Shown here: in pieces, positions 31,329 to 40,764 of the stretch | How the letters are laid out: each line of letters opens with the position of its first letter | How positions within the stretch are numbered: position 1 is the stretch's first letter | From: Leishmania mexicana MHOM/GT/2001/U1103 | Taxonomy: Eukaryota; Euglenozoa; Kinetoplastea; Trypanosomatida; Trypanosomatidae | Assembly: GCF_000234665.1 (NCBI RefSeq) | Contig: NC_018333.1 | Coordinates: 988,339-1,052,338, forward strand | Direction of reading: 5' to 3' | Length of the DNA stretch: 64,000 nucleotides | Program-made: the position numbers and the translations under genes | Notes under the pieces: model-generated | The model's database searches: none | Told to the model about the DNA's origin: nothing | What the model saw: the letters and a program-made list of their open reading frames with translations, nothing else

Positions 31329-32462
31329 CTGTCGCGACAAAGTGTCGCGCAACTGCTATCTGTGGCTAAATTAGGAGGCACAGAGACACTACGGACTACA
31401 GAAGCTCACTGTAAAGAGGTGAGCAGTCCGACAAGGGGAATGCGCTCGGCCCACGCTCTGAGCATCCTCACATGTGCGTGTGGTGCGCGTGACAGACGAC
31501 GATAAAAAAAAACACAAACGCCAACAGACGCCCGCACGCACGAAGACGTGAGTGAGAGAGCCGAAACAACGGAGAGAGGAGTGCAAAGAGAGAAAAAAGC
31601 GCAGTGGAGTGCATGCAAACTCATGGCGATACCGAAAGGGTGCGCCGAGAATGGCCCTTGTGGAAGATGTGGTACAGACGTTATAGTGGCTTCTGTCGCT
31701 GCCGTCTCTCAGCTACTCCCGTTGCCGCTAGAGAAACAAGTCGAGCGGCACCCTCAGCACCTCTCAACGAGAGGCCATGGTGTCACATGGCACGCAAGCA
31801 CCAACATCGCCTCACGTTATCGTTGCATCTCTTGGAAAGTGAGAAGAGAGCTACAGAGAGTCAGCGGACTGCCCTCTCACAACATTTTCTTTTGACGTTG
31901 GTAATGCGGCAGCACGGCACACTCGTAAGCGAACGCGCGCACACACAGCCACACACGTGTGTGCACAAACACCGCTCACACGCTTTTCTATGCAAAGGGA
32001 AGCCATCTAAGACCGAATACAAGCAGGTGAGTGCGCACGCCTACCGGGGCCGATTGATCTTCTCCCTTCTCTGCCTGCCCTCCTCTTCACGACCACCCTG
32101 CATGTTCACCGAGGAGAAAGAGGGGAGGGCGGAGGACGAGAGACCCGATCCATTGGTCGTCATGTACAGCATCTATGCGCGTCTTGACGCATTCGCGGAA
32201 GTAGAGAGGTAAGCGCGCCTCCCAAGGCTCACGATTCCCAGCGGCCCATCTCGGGGTCACCACTGCCTACCTCGCCATCATTTTCAACGGAGACGAGTGA
32301 GTTTTTTTTTTTCGGAAAGCTGCGGGGCAGACAACTCACAGCAAAGTGAGGGGGAGGAGGGGGAGGAGGTGCAGCGCACCGCGCACACTGATGCGGCGAT
32401 GGTGGTGTGGAGAAGCCTGTCTTTGTCCCAAGAGGGGGGAAAGGGCACACGGAGATGGACTC
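31329..32462 (-). other. Intergenic region, no gene seen
   Basis: 1.1 kb between the coiled-coil gene and HSP60. Plus-strand frames of up to 202 codons are low in coding character and oppose the array. No supported gene other than the hairpin noted at its left edge. Confidence 0.65.
31333..31349 (-). promoter_or_regulatory. Hairpin immediately before the HSP60 start codon
   Basis: On the transcript strand CGCGACA, a CTT loop and TGTCGCG form a perfect 7-bp stem (five G-C pairs). Four bases (ACAG) then precede the ATG at 31328. If the spliced-leader site lies further upstream, for example at one of the AGs near 31355-31375, the hairpin is in the 5' UTR and could affect initiation. The AG just before the ATG is an alternative acceptor that would remove it. 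The structure is seen directly; a regulatory role is inference. Confidence 0.4.
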
Positions 32463-34859
32463 TCAGCTTATGTTCTGAAGCACAGCACGCTGTCGTGCTA
32501 GATCCATTTGAAAGCGGGAGGCTGCATTGCACACCAGCGGCCCCCCGCGCAGCATCCCAACGGCGGCTCCGTTTCCGTCAAGGGCGTCGCTGCGATCCCC
32601 CATAAGCTGAATCCGCAGGCGCTCCTGGGAGCTGGCAGCGTCCTCGGCCTGACGGCGAATCGCTTCAAAGCGGCTTAGCAGCTCCTTCTTTTCGACCTCA
32701 AACTTCTCGCGCTCCTGCCGAAGTGCCTGGCGCTCTGCGGCCGCGGCGTCGCACAAGCGCTTGTGCTCGTCCTTTATGTGACACGCTGTGGCCCAGTCAG
32801 ACTCGATGGACTCCAGCTTCATCTTGTACTCCTCCTCACGAGAGCGCAGAGCCTTGAGGAGGTCTGTCTCGTCGCGATTTTGTCGCTCCCGCACCATGGA
32901 CGCCTCTGCCCGCTCTCGCGCGATCGCAATCCGCTCGTTCTGCAGCTCCGCCATCGCCTCCATCTTCTTCGCGAGGAACTCTTCAAACTGCTGCTCTAGT
33001 AACTTGCGCTCCTGTGCCACCTCACCTAGCATGAGCCGACGATCCTTCTCCGCTTGCTGGCGGAGGGTGTCGTAGTGGGCGTGGGCCTCGCGAAAGGTGC
33101 GACGGTCCTCCTCGCTGTTCTTGCTGAAGGAAGATAAGGCGAGCTCGAACTTGGCGTACAGGCCGGCCACACGGGCTCGCTCAGCCGCCACCGTCTCCTG
33201 GCTTGTCTTCATCTCTGCAACCATCGCGTCCAGCACGGCCTGCTGTTCGTCCAGCTGACGCTCCTTCTGCTGCAGCACTGGCATGCGCTCCGCCAACAGC
33301 TTCTCGTTCATGGTCTTCGTAGCTTCCATTGTCTCCTGCATGGTTGCCACCAGCGCCTCGATACGACTAACGTTGCCGACATGCCCATCCATCGTGGCGA
33401 GCTGCTGCGCGTGCTGCCTTTGCAGCTGCTCCAGCGCAGCCTCGTGACGCTTCGCCATCATGCCTAGTTCTGCCTTCTGTAGCTCGTCCTTGCGCAGGCT
33501 GTCAGCCTCCATCTGCCTCCTCACCTCCTCCAGCTGCGCACGGTACCGAGCGCTCACCTCCTCTATCTGCGCCGTGAGCACGAGGCTATCGTGGTGACGC
33601 GACTCCTCCTCTGCCTTGGCGCGCCGCTCTTTCTCCATCTTGTCCATCTCCTCGCGCAGCTCCCTCTCGTTGCGCAGCCGCGTCGCACGATCCTCGAGGT
33701 CGCGCCGTAGTCGCGCCTCTCTTTCCTCCTCATCCTTGCTCAGACGCTCTTCCAGAAAGGTGCGGAACTTCTCGTCCCTCTGCTCGACCATGGCCCAAAA
33801 CTTCGCCTCCCGCTCCTCACGTTCCTTCAGCTCCTTCTCCAGCTTCTCTGAGCGTGCCATATCCTCGCGTCGGTCACGTAGCTCTCGCTCGCGGCGATAG
33901 CGCTCATCCTTGATGAGGCGCTCTTTCTCAGCCGCAACGACGGAGAGGTTCAGCTCGTGAAACACCTCACGTACATCTTGCGCGAGTCGTTGAAAGAGCG
34001 CGTGCGCCGCCTCCTCCTCCTCAGCGCGGCGCAGGCTGACGGCACGCTCGTGTTCGCGGCGACGGCGGCGCTGTAGCTCCGCTCTAGAAACACCAGTCCC
34101 TGGTTCATCCACATCCTCGATTTCCGCATACTCGACCGCCGTCGCGGCCGCACGGTGTGCAGCCGTATTCGTGGGTGCCGCGGTAGCCTTTCCTGCTGTG
34201 CTTGCGGCTGCCACGTGTTGAGAAACCTGTTGTTCCACAAGGTCGCTGAGACGCTGCTTCATCTCTTGCTCCCGTTGCTTCTGCGTGGCCAGTTGCTGCT
34301 TGAGCTCTTCCTCGCGCTGCCGCATTTCCTCTGCCTTTTGCGCCTGGTCAGCCTCCCACCTGGCGATGCGCTGCATCACCTCTTCCTTCTCCAGGCGCAG
34401 CTGCTCCTGCACCGTAGCGTACAGTCGCTTCTCCTCTGCTTCTACGTCAGTCATAAGTGCCTTCGGCTTGGCGACCGGGCTCAGGGCTGCCGTGGGTGGC
34501 GATGTGCCGACGGAAGGGATGTAGTCGTCGCTGTCCACTGGATTTTCGAAGTCGTCGGCGTAGTCCTCGCCTTGATTGTCCGGCATGGCGACAGCTTTGC
34601 TGCCGGATGTCTTCTTCACAGATGACGAGGAGGAAACGGGCTCGTCCACCTCAGAAACAGGTGCCGCTCCTTTTTTCTTTGACTTTTTCGAGTCGCGAGT
34701 CTTGGTTTTCTTCGAGCGACTGGTGAACTTGGAGGCGTGGTGCGTTTCCTCCGCCGTTTCCACTGAGTCGATGTAGTCGTCATCGTAATTTATGGCAGCG
34801 AATGAGAAGCCCTTGCGTGACGTTTGGCTGAGGCTTGGCGCATCTTTCAAGGACGACAT
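32463..34859 (-). CDS. Long coiled-coil protein, possible basal-body/flagellar component
   Basis: 798 residues from the ATG at 34859 (MSSLKDAPSLSQTSRKGFSF). The upstream open extension lacks coding character. Residues 1-130 are acidic or Lys/Ser-rich and disordered, with aspartate/glutamate-tyrosine motifs (NYDDDYIDSVETAEE and EDYADDFENPVDSDDY) of the kind common in ciliary scaffold proteins. From about residue 135 to 770 the protein is almost continuous heptad coiled coil, rich in Glu, Arg, Gln and Lys (EEVMQRIARWEADQAQKAEE, ERLSKDEEEREARLRRDLED). There is no membrane segment or enzyme motif. The architecture resembles FBF1-type transition-fibre proteins, but coiled coils align easily by chance, so this is only a suggestion. 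Confidence 0.82.
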   Translation of the reverse strand: MSSLKDAPSLSQTSRKGFSFAAINYDDDYIDSVETAEETHHASKFTSRSKKTKTRDSKKSKKKGAAPVSEVDEPVSSSSSVKKTSGSKAVAMPDNQGEDYADDFENPVDSDDYIPSVGTSPPTAALSPVAKPKALMTDVEAEEKRLYATVQEQLRLEKEEVMQRIARWEADQAQKAEEMRQREEELKQQLATQKQREQEMKQRLSDLVEQQVSQHVAAASTAGKATAAPTNTAAHRAAATAVEYAEIEDVDEPGTGVSRAELQRRRRREHERAVSLRRAEEEEAAHALFQRLAQDVREVFHELNLSVVAAEKERLIKDERYRRERELRDRREDMARSEKLEKELKEREEREAKFWAMVEQRDEKFRTFLEERLSKDEEEREARLRRDLEDRATRLRNERELREEMDKMEKERRAKAEEESRHHDSLVLTAQIEEVSARYRAQLEEVRRQMEADSLRKDELQKAELGMMAKRHEAALEQLQRQHAQQLATMDGHVGNVSRIEALVATMQETMEATKTMNEKLLAERMPVLQQKERQLDEQQAVLDAMVAEMKTSQETVAAERARVAGLYAKFELALSSFSKNSEEDRRTFREAHAHYDTLRQQAEKDRRLMLGEVAQERKLLEQQFEEFLAKKMEAMAELQNERIAIARERAEASMVRERQNRDETDLLKALRSREEEYKMKLESIESDWATACHIKDEHKRLCDAAAAERQALRQEREKFEVEKKELLSRFEAIRRQAEDAASSQERLRIQLMGDRSDALDGNGAAVGMLRGGPLVCNAASRFQMDLARQRAVLQNIS

Positions 34860-35528
34860 CTCGACTTCCGTGTGTTGGAAACGCTGTTGTCGCTGCTCGT
34901 GCTTGCCCCAAAGTGGTGTATAACAAGCGAAAATAAATCCAAAAGAGTCGAGCGCGTAATAATTGCAAGTGGCGAACCGTAATGGTAGCGGCGCACAGCT
35001 ACGAATCGTGAGTACGCACGCCACGCAAAGGCCGCTATGAACCTCCGGCAAGGAAAAAAGGGGTGAGGCACGATGTTGACTGGAGAAAAGATCACTAATG
35101 CACATTCTTTCGCGAACGAGTGTCCCCTTGCTCTGTCGGAACATGAGAGGGTTCGTCAGGATGCAGAGAGAGGGAAACCTGCATGTTTTTTTCTCTTTCG
35201 CAGCACTTCTTTTGAAGAGCTTTCAGGACAATAAGCCTTTTTCCTCCTCCTCGGTGGCCACGTGCACTAAGCAACTTCAGCATTGCTCTCGGTGTTTACG
35301 AAGTTAGAATGAGTAAAGGTCGAAGCAGAGTGCTATCCATGAGAAGTATCGTTTTCGTAAAACAAGAGCTCAGCACACAATACGAACAAAAAAAAAACAA
35401 GGAGGAATCACTTCACACTCAAGACTTCGAGCTACCATGTGAGCATGCACGCTCAGCAATGGCAGAGGAGGCACGCAAAAAGGAAAAAAAAAACATGAAA
35501 GCACGAACGTTTTGCCGCAGCGAGCAGC
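34860..35528 (-). other. Intergenic region, AT-richer than the rest
   Basis: 0.67 kb between the TBC gene and the coiled-coil gene. Base composition becomes more AT-rich here and stays so to about 40.5 kb. No supported gene. Confidence 0.65.
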
Positions 35529-36620
35529 CTAAAACATAGACGGCACCCAACTCTGCATCACTTGTACAAAATTCATCCCTCCTTCTAGTCCGCGGCTGCG
35601 TCGCAGCGCCTGCACACCCTCCGGAGACAATTGTTTCAGTTCTTGTAGCAGGCCGAAATCGAACTTCACAATCCACTTCAACGCTGTGCGAAGAAAGAGG
35701 TTCACATCCCCAGCCGGATACTCCTGAAGAAGCGGCAAAACGTCACTCATCGCTTCTCCGGACAAAATGGAGCTGCGCAGGTGGTGACACATTGCCGCCG
35801 CAACGAAGAAGGCGGCGCTTCTGATCTCGTCGCCGAATGACAAAAGAAAGTCCCACACGCGCAGGCCGTCTGCTATGTTGAACTCCTGCATAAACAAGAG
35901 CATGATCCAGCGAAGTGCATAGTACTCCGCACTAATGCCCAGATACTCGAGGTGTTGAAACAACGAGGGATCAAAAAAGCGCAAGACGTTGTCAAAGAGC
36001 CTCATAGTGCTAGTGAGCCCGCAAGCTGCATCAAAGTCGAATGAGCGGCAGAAGTCGTCACCAAGGTACGCAAGAAGCGTTTGAAAACAAAAGAAGGTAT
36101 CTGCCTCGACAGACGCCGTAACATTTGATGGCTTACCTTTGGCGAAGGCGTAAAGGAGGTAAGCAACGTACTCGTTCATTCCTTGAACATATCCGAGCGA
36201 TTTGTTTACCATTGCTGTGCTTATCAGTATTCTGCGCAACGCATGCTGCGAGGGAGTGAAATGTGCGACCTCTGCCGTACTGTCATCTCGGCTGATTTCC
36301 AGTCGCCTCTCATCTGCGAGGAAAAAGTTCAAAGATGGCATGGTGCGAGGCACGTCAACGTCGATGAAGCGCGAGACATCGCTCGGTTGAAACTTTGATG
36401 GCTCAGGGCCAAGGCCACATGCCTCTAAAACACCATTGTACTCCTGGAGTCGTTCGGCTTCAATGACAGCCCAGCGCTGTGTGGATGTCGGATAGAACCC
36501 CATTATAATTTTCCAACAACCAGGGCGCGAGCTTTCGTGCAAGCCGCGACGACAGCTTCTCGTGAGTGCTTGAAAATCGATCGTCTCCGCATTCAGAATG
36601 TGATCGATGTTCAAATCCAT
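35529..36620 (-). CDS. TBC-domain Rab GTPase-activating protein (TBC1D13-like)
   Basis: 363 residues from the ATG at 36620. The TBC domain fills nearly the whole protein. RSCRRGLHESSRPGCWKIIMG (21-41) matches the entry motif of the family. IDVDVPR (86-92) is the IxxDxxR motif with arginine finger R92. GYVQGMNEY (143-151) is the YxQG motif with glutamine finger Q146. The helical C-terminal half includes RWIMLLFMQEFNIADGLRVW, typical of TBC motif C. Both catalytic fingers are present, so it should be an active GAP acting on a Rab in vesicle traffic. Size and arrangement suggest the TBC1D13 subgroup. Third codon positions are only weakly G/C-biased compared with neighbours (12 of the first 21 codons), in keeping with the AT-richer island around it. 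Confidence 0.92.
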   Translation of the reverse strand: MDLNIDHILNAETIDFQALTRSCRRGLHESSRPGCWKIIMGFYPTSTQRWAVIEAERLQEYNGVLEACGLGPEPSKFQPSDVSRFIDVDVPRTMPSLNFFLADERRLEISRDDSTAEVAHFTPSQHALRRILISTAMVNKSLGYVQGMNEYVAYLLYAFAKGKPSNVTASVEADTFFCFQTLLAYLGDDFCRSFDFDAACGLTSTMRLFDNVLRFFDPSLFQHLEYLGISAEYYALRWIMLLFMQEFNIADGLRVWDFLLSFGDEIRSAAFFVAAAMCHHLRSSILSGEAMSDVLPLLQEYPAGDVNLFLRTALKWIVKFDFGLLQELKQLSPEGVQALRRSRGLEGGMNFVQVMQSWVPSMF

Positions 36621-37465
36621 ATTGACGGTGGTGGAAAGACACTACCAGAGGTCTGGCGACCGCGCAGACGCATAAGAAGCAAAGGCACACAAAGGGTGCT
36701 CCTCGTTTTCTCAAATGTCAGCAGAAATCGTGTTCCCGTCAACTAACTACTTGGTATTTGTCCTTGACACTTCACTAGACGGACGTTGATCGGTGATGTG
36801 TCCTTTGGAAGCCAAGAGGCAGATATGCATGGGGCAACTGAGTGCTACACTTTCGCACTTGTCGGTCCCTATCAATATGACACAACTCATGCAACATCAC
36901 TTCTGCAAGATGCGGTGTGCGGCAATCGACGCCTCAAAGGTAAATCAAGAGAGTCGAGCAATGAAGCGAGTGAGGAAAAGTGGAAAAAGTGCAGCATAAG
37001 GTCCTCACCACCGGCGTCGGTGGAGCATGTCGGTTTCGAAATGAGGCATTTGTAGCCGTCATGACGAGCACTGTAGGCCTCAAAGCAGTCGTGCTCGAAA
37101 GCTCCGTGACAACGTATTACTTTTAGGGCTTTGAAGAGACGATATTGCCCTTGATCTTGCCTGCTTTGAGAAGTTCGACAGAAACAGGGAGCATGCATTC
37201 GCAAGATGAGAGAAAAAAAGATACAAGCGGCGCAATCACCGTTCACTACCCCATCTCCTAACATTGTGAAGAGAAAACTTAAATGGGGAAAGAAGGCCAA
37301 GAAACAGCGAAAGCGCATTGAATACCTTCTTTGCTCCTTCAAGCCTCATATCGGTGAAAGAGAGTCCTAGTTGGTTATTCTACGCAACCCTCTCACACCC
37401 TGCTGCTCGAACGCAGTGCATCAGTTGTTGCTATTTTGTTCGCGTGCACCTTTCTTGCATCCCGA
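36621..37465 (-). other. Intergenic region, no gene seen
   Basis: 0.85 kb of mid-GC sequence. A 151-codon minus-strand frame covers much of it, but its start lacks context, it is not G/C-biased, and I do not accept it as a gene. Confidence 0.55.
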
Positions 37466-37780
37466 TTATGGAAAGGGGTTCACGGCATCGAGGAAGGATA
37501 TGATAGTTCGGGTGAAGCTCGTCTGCGTGTCGATGATAGGGTATACCAGAGCCATGCGACCATCTGGGAGGGCTACGTAGGCGCGGCGGTCAATCCTGTC
37601 GTACGTCTTGGGGTCCTCGTCCGCCAGGCTCGAGCGATAGTACGACTGCTTGGAAACGATAGCGCAGACTGCGATCATGAATACAATAGTGGGGGCGTGA
37701 AAGGCCAATGCGTGCACACGGCTCGTGTAGGTCTGCGGGAGCAACAGGCTCCACAGGGGGCGCTTAACAGTAGCGGGCAT
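37466..37780 (-). CDS. Small single-TM hypothetical protein (104 aa)
   Basis: The frame runs from the ATG at 37780 (MPATVKRPLWSLLLPQTYTS) to a TAA. The N-terminus is basic and amphipathic. A single hydrophobic helix (APTIVFMIAVCAIVSKQSYY, about residues 30-48) is followed by a polar tail (DRIDRRAYVALPDGRMALVY). This layout is typical of small kinetoplastid mitochondrial inner-membrane subunits, but no family is recognised. An 83-codon frame ends five bases before this ATG and may be a leader frame. The gene lies in the AT-richer island. Moderately confident that it is real. Confidence 0.6.
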   Translation of the reverse strand: MPATVKRPLWSLLLPQTYTSRVHALAFHAPTIVFMIAVCAIVSKQSYYRSSLADEDPKTYDRIDRRAYVALPDGRMALVYPIIDTQTSFTRTIISFLDAVNPFP

Positions 37781-38345
37781 TTCTTTAGGTGGAAACGGAA
37801 CCAGCCTTACTGATCTTGCTTTTGTTATGCAAGTTGTCACGAATCCAGAGAAAAGATTGGGGGAATAGAAGCAACGACAGTTGAGAGAGGAAAGAGAGTG
37901 GGGGAATGGTCGCTGCGAGGAGCGGAATGCGTTGCATCAAGTAAGAGGGGAAAAGAGCATCAAGCAAAACAGCGGCTGCCTCAGCAGAGCACGAATTGCC
38001 AATTATGACGGGAAACTCCATAGCCCTAGTGTGCATGTGCTCACTGGAATCAGTTAACCTAATAATGTTGCTCTTTCATAGATGAACATATGCGAAAGAA
38101 GATACAGTATCGAGTGTTTTTCAGATGAGGTCCGCTGTGAACGTACCCGAATCAAGAAGAAAGCAAAAACACATCCTTAAGTGCAGAGAGATATACTCGT
38201 GTAAGGCTTGAATAGCGATCAAGCTTCTTTTTTTTTCATTGTCACTGAATTGTATCATCCCGCTTTGAGTATTTTTTTTTTACATCGGTGGGGCGTTGAC
38301 CCTAATCAATGAAAAAGAAAAGTGCGCGGTGATTGTACATGAGGT
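37781..38345 (-). other. Intergenic region with an 83-codon upstream frame
   Basis: 0.56 kb. A minus-strand frame with true ATGs (about 37785-38033) precedes the 104-aa gene. It is Leu/Pro/Ser-rich without recognisable motifs and is treated as a possible upstream ORF, not a gene. T-runs occur at about 38227-38236 and 38272-38281. Confidence 0.5.
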
Positions 38346-38693
38346 TTACGCGCGCGTAAAGAAGAGCTTTACCGTCTCACCATCATTTTCCTTGCGGGAC
38401 ACGTTGTTCGAGGCGCGAAGACGCCAGCCCTCCTCCTCAAGGGACTGGAGAATCACAAGGAAAATCGAGGATTTGTGGAGTTCGTCGCAGAAGTGCTGAT
38501 TCAGATCCATGCGCCAGTGATCAGGATTCGAGAGGAAGATGAACTTGACTGGATCCTTGCTAGGATTCACAGCAGTCGACGTCGCAAGAGGGAGTTGAGC
38601 CTCCATCGCGCGCACGGTGTCTTCGCGGATGGTGGAGCCGAGCAGCGTGATACTCGGCGGGTTGAAGGTGCAGGAGACGCAGAGGTTCGGCAT
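38346..38693 (-). CDS. Small hypothetical protein (115 aa)
   Basis: The frame opens at the ATG at 38693 (MPNLCVSCTFNPPSITLLGS) and ends at a TAA. The sequence looks like a compact alpha/beta domain: strands near the start (LCVSCTF, SITLLGS), a helix (IREDTVRAMEAQ), then FIFLSNPDHW, a second helix (DLNQHFCDELHKSSIFLVIL), and a C-terminal strand (ETVKLFFTRA). There is no signal or membrane segment. I do not recognise the family. It sits in line with the array, and a purine-rich plus-strand tract upstream could supply the splice-acceptor pyrimidines. Secondary-structure reading is inference. Confidence 0.65.
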   Translation of the reverse strand: MPNLCVSCTFNPPSITLLGSTIREDTVRAMEAQLPLATSTAVNPSKDPVKFIFLSNPDHWRMDLNQHFCDELHKSSIFLVILQSLEEEGWRLRASNNVSRKENDGETVKLFFTRA

Positions 38694-40511
38694 GGTGAAA
38701 AGTGGCGGAGAAAGCTTTTAGTGGGTAATGGTGGCTCGACTTTGGGAGGGATAGCGCGAGATGAAATAGAAAAGTAGGAGATAAGGGAAAGAGTGGTTGA
38801 GAAACAGCAGCACGCAAGTGCAAAAAAAAAAAGAGACATCCGCCTCCGATACTGTGATCTCTAGAGCGTAAGTCTAGACAGAGGAGTTAGTGCTTTTGCA
38901 CCGCTTTGCAGTAACATCTAGGGAAGTTACTTTTCAAAAGTGACGAAGAATAGGTGCCTCATACCTTTGCTGCATCAAATGGCAATTAGGTTCAAAAATG
39001 AACTGCGTGTCGCTGGTGCTGTTCCCATTGTAAATGCAGTGCTACCATAAAGTGACTTTCGATAACAAAACGATACCATGAGAGAAGAAAAGGCGATATT
39101 GTGTCACCTACAAATTCGTTTGCTGGCAAAACGCGATTGTTCCGACGCGTCACATATAGATCAGCATAATATATATAAATATATACGAATTCATAGACAA
39201 CTACAGACAACCGACACGATTACAAACAAGGAACACAGAGTAATGCAGAGAAGTGCCGAAGGAATACAGGACAAAATACTACTATTTACTTGTTATTACT
39301 CCCTAACCCACCAAAGGTGAAAAAAAAATGATGAAGCAACACTCAGCACAACAACACACACACACACACACACGCACTGCTTGGGTAAATGAGCGAAAAA
39401 AAAAAATCACGAGCGTTAGGTGAGTCGAAGTTCGTGCAAGAGGTTCACTCTGTCGACGTTGACGGACGGAGCAGCCGATGACAAAGAGATAGGAGAAAGG
39501 AGAGCTGTTGTTATATGCGATGCATATATTTCCGATGAGGTGGCCTCATACACGCGAGACCTTGCTCTTCACTCGACGAGCTAATATCCCGTTTCTCTTC
39601 CAAACTAAACTGTCTTGTCTACCCACTCCTATTGAACACAGTTAGGATCGGTAGCCTAACAATTCGATGGGAAAAAGAAAACAGGAAAATACAACATTGA
39701 ATTCGCTGCGGGTTCACTTGCAGACGCAAGGCGGTCGCTCTGCTGCATCACGTATTGACTACCTTCAAGTACGATTTCATGCAGCGAGTATGGGAGACGC
39801 CATAATCTCTCTCCCCGGTACTTTCCAGCTGCCTTCGTGACGCGCAGATGTGAGAGCGACTTCTTTTCCCTTGCGAGCCACATCTTCGCTATGGGTCATA
39901 CGGAGTTGCAAGCAGTCCTCTCCAGCCCAAGTCCAGTGGTAGTCCTCCTCAAGGAGAGTTCCACCGCTATTTCCAATGCGCCACAGTTTGGTATCATCTG
40001 CCTCGAGAGGCGGTTCTCGATTTGAGGTGGTGAGCAGAGTAATCACGCGAATGCGTAGTAGCCCCTTGCCTACCGTGTCGAGAAGTTCAGCCTGCCTAGC
40101 TGGCGGGGACGCAACCACGATGCTGTCAATACATGGTATGACGCTGAGCAAAAAATCGATAGCAGTCCACACCCGTGTAATCGACTGCGTCACCGCCACG
40201 CCCCACCTTCCCCTTGTTGGAGTTGTGCGCAGTCGGCAGTATTCACCCCTCCTCTCCGGAGCATGCACATCGCTCTCCTATTCCCAGGTACGAGGACAGC
40301 GCCATAACACGCATCGAAATCCAACGCGCAAACGCCATTTGCGCTTGTTCACGGTACGCCCCGCTTTCTGTCCGGCTCGGGTGGGTCAGGGTGGGCACAA
40401 CACTCCTCGGGACAAGCAGCGTTCGAGTTCAACTCAGGTATGCATCGGTGTCCGCCTTTCTTTTCCTCGACCGCAAACGTATGCACGCCGTGCGCATCAC
40501 ACCCAAAGAAA
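38694..40511 (-). other. AT-rich intergenic region with a broken reading frame
   Basis: 1.8 kb. The first half is the most AT-rich part of the window (for example 23 of 60 bases are G/C at 39181-39240) with a CA tract at about 39354-39373 and an A-run at about 39397-39406. The right part holds the frame-broken coding-like segment described separately. Confidence 0.6.
39656..40268 (-). pseudogene. Possible frame-broken coding relic
   Basis: Protein-like sequence without a proper start. One frame (stop at 39777, open back to 40268, no upstream ATG) reads TAIDFLLSVIPCIDSIVVAS, later GKGLLRIRVITLLTTSNREP, and has a globular look. A second overlapping frame (39656-39883) reads LRVTKAAGKYRGERLWRLPY. 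The two would be continuous only with a shift. No family is recognised with confidence; a weak resemblance of the RIRVITLLTTS part to the MIT-domain C-terminal PLD-like fold was considered. It may be a decayed gene, a sequencing error or chance. Confidence 0.3.
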
Positions 40512-40664
40512 TTACTTGCGCATAACTTCATCCTTGTGCGTGGGTTCCAGCTGGCCAATCGGCATGGCTCTAGTGGGGTATGCGCTTGCCTTCCTGGAGT
40601 TTTCTGACGGCGCGTGCAGCTCGCAGAGCGGCCAAGGTCTATCGCAGCATGGGGCGCTAAGCGC
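40512..40664 (-). CDS. C-terminal coding fragment left of the gap
   Basis: Fifty codons and a TAA at 40512-40514, open into the N-gap. The residues (PWPLCELHAPSENSRKASAY and onward to a DEVMRK end) follow reasonably G/C-ending codons. The simplest reading is the C-terminus of the BSD-domain gene on the other side of the gap. That would require the true gap length to be a multiple of three, which the placeholder of 100 is not. A separate gene inside the gap is the alternative. Confidence 0.4.
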   Translation of the reverse strand, partial: ALSAPCCDRPWPLCELHAPSENSRKASAYPTRAMPIGQLEPTHKDEVMRK

Positions 40665-40764
40665 NNNNNNNNNNNNNNNNNNNNNNNNNNNNNNNNNNNN
40701 NNNNNNNNNNNNNNNNNNNNNNNNNNNNNNNNNNNNNNNNNNNNNNNNNNNNNNNNNNNNNNNN
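40665..40764. other. Assembly gap (100 N)
   Basis: Exactly 100 unknown bases, a conventional placeholder for a gap of unknown size. It interrupts the BSD-domain gene. Confidence 0.98.

Noticed and set aside
36887..37342. 151-codon minus-strand frame
   Set aside because: Phe/Leu/Ser-rich start, cysteines in no regular spacing and no codon bias. Its place fits a 3' UTR.
37785..38033. 83-codon frame just upstream of the 104-aa gene
   Set aside because: It has true ATGs but a Leu/Ser/Pro composition and no recognisable feature; kept only as a possible upstream ORF.
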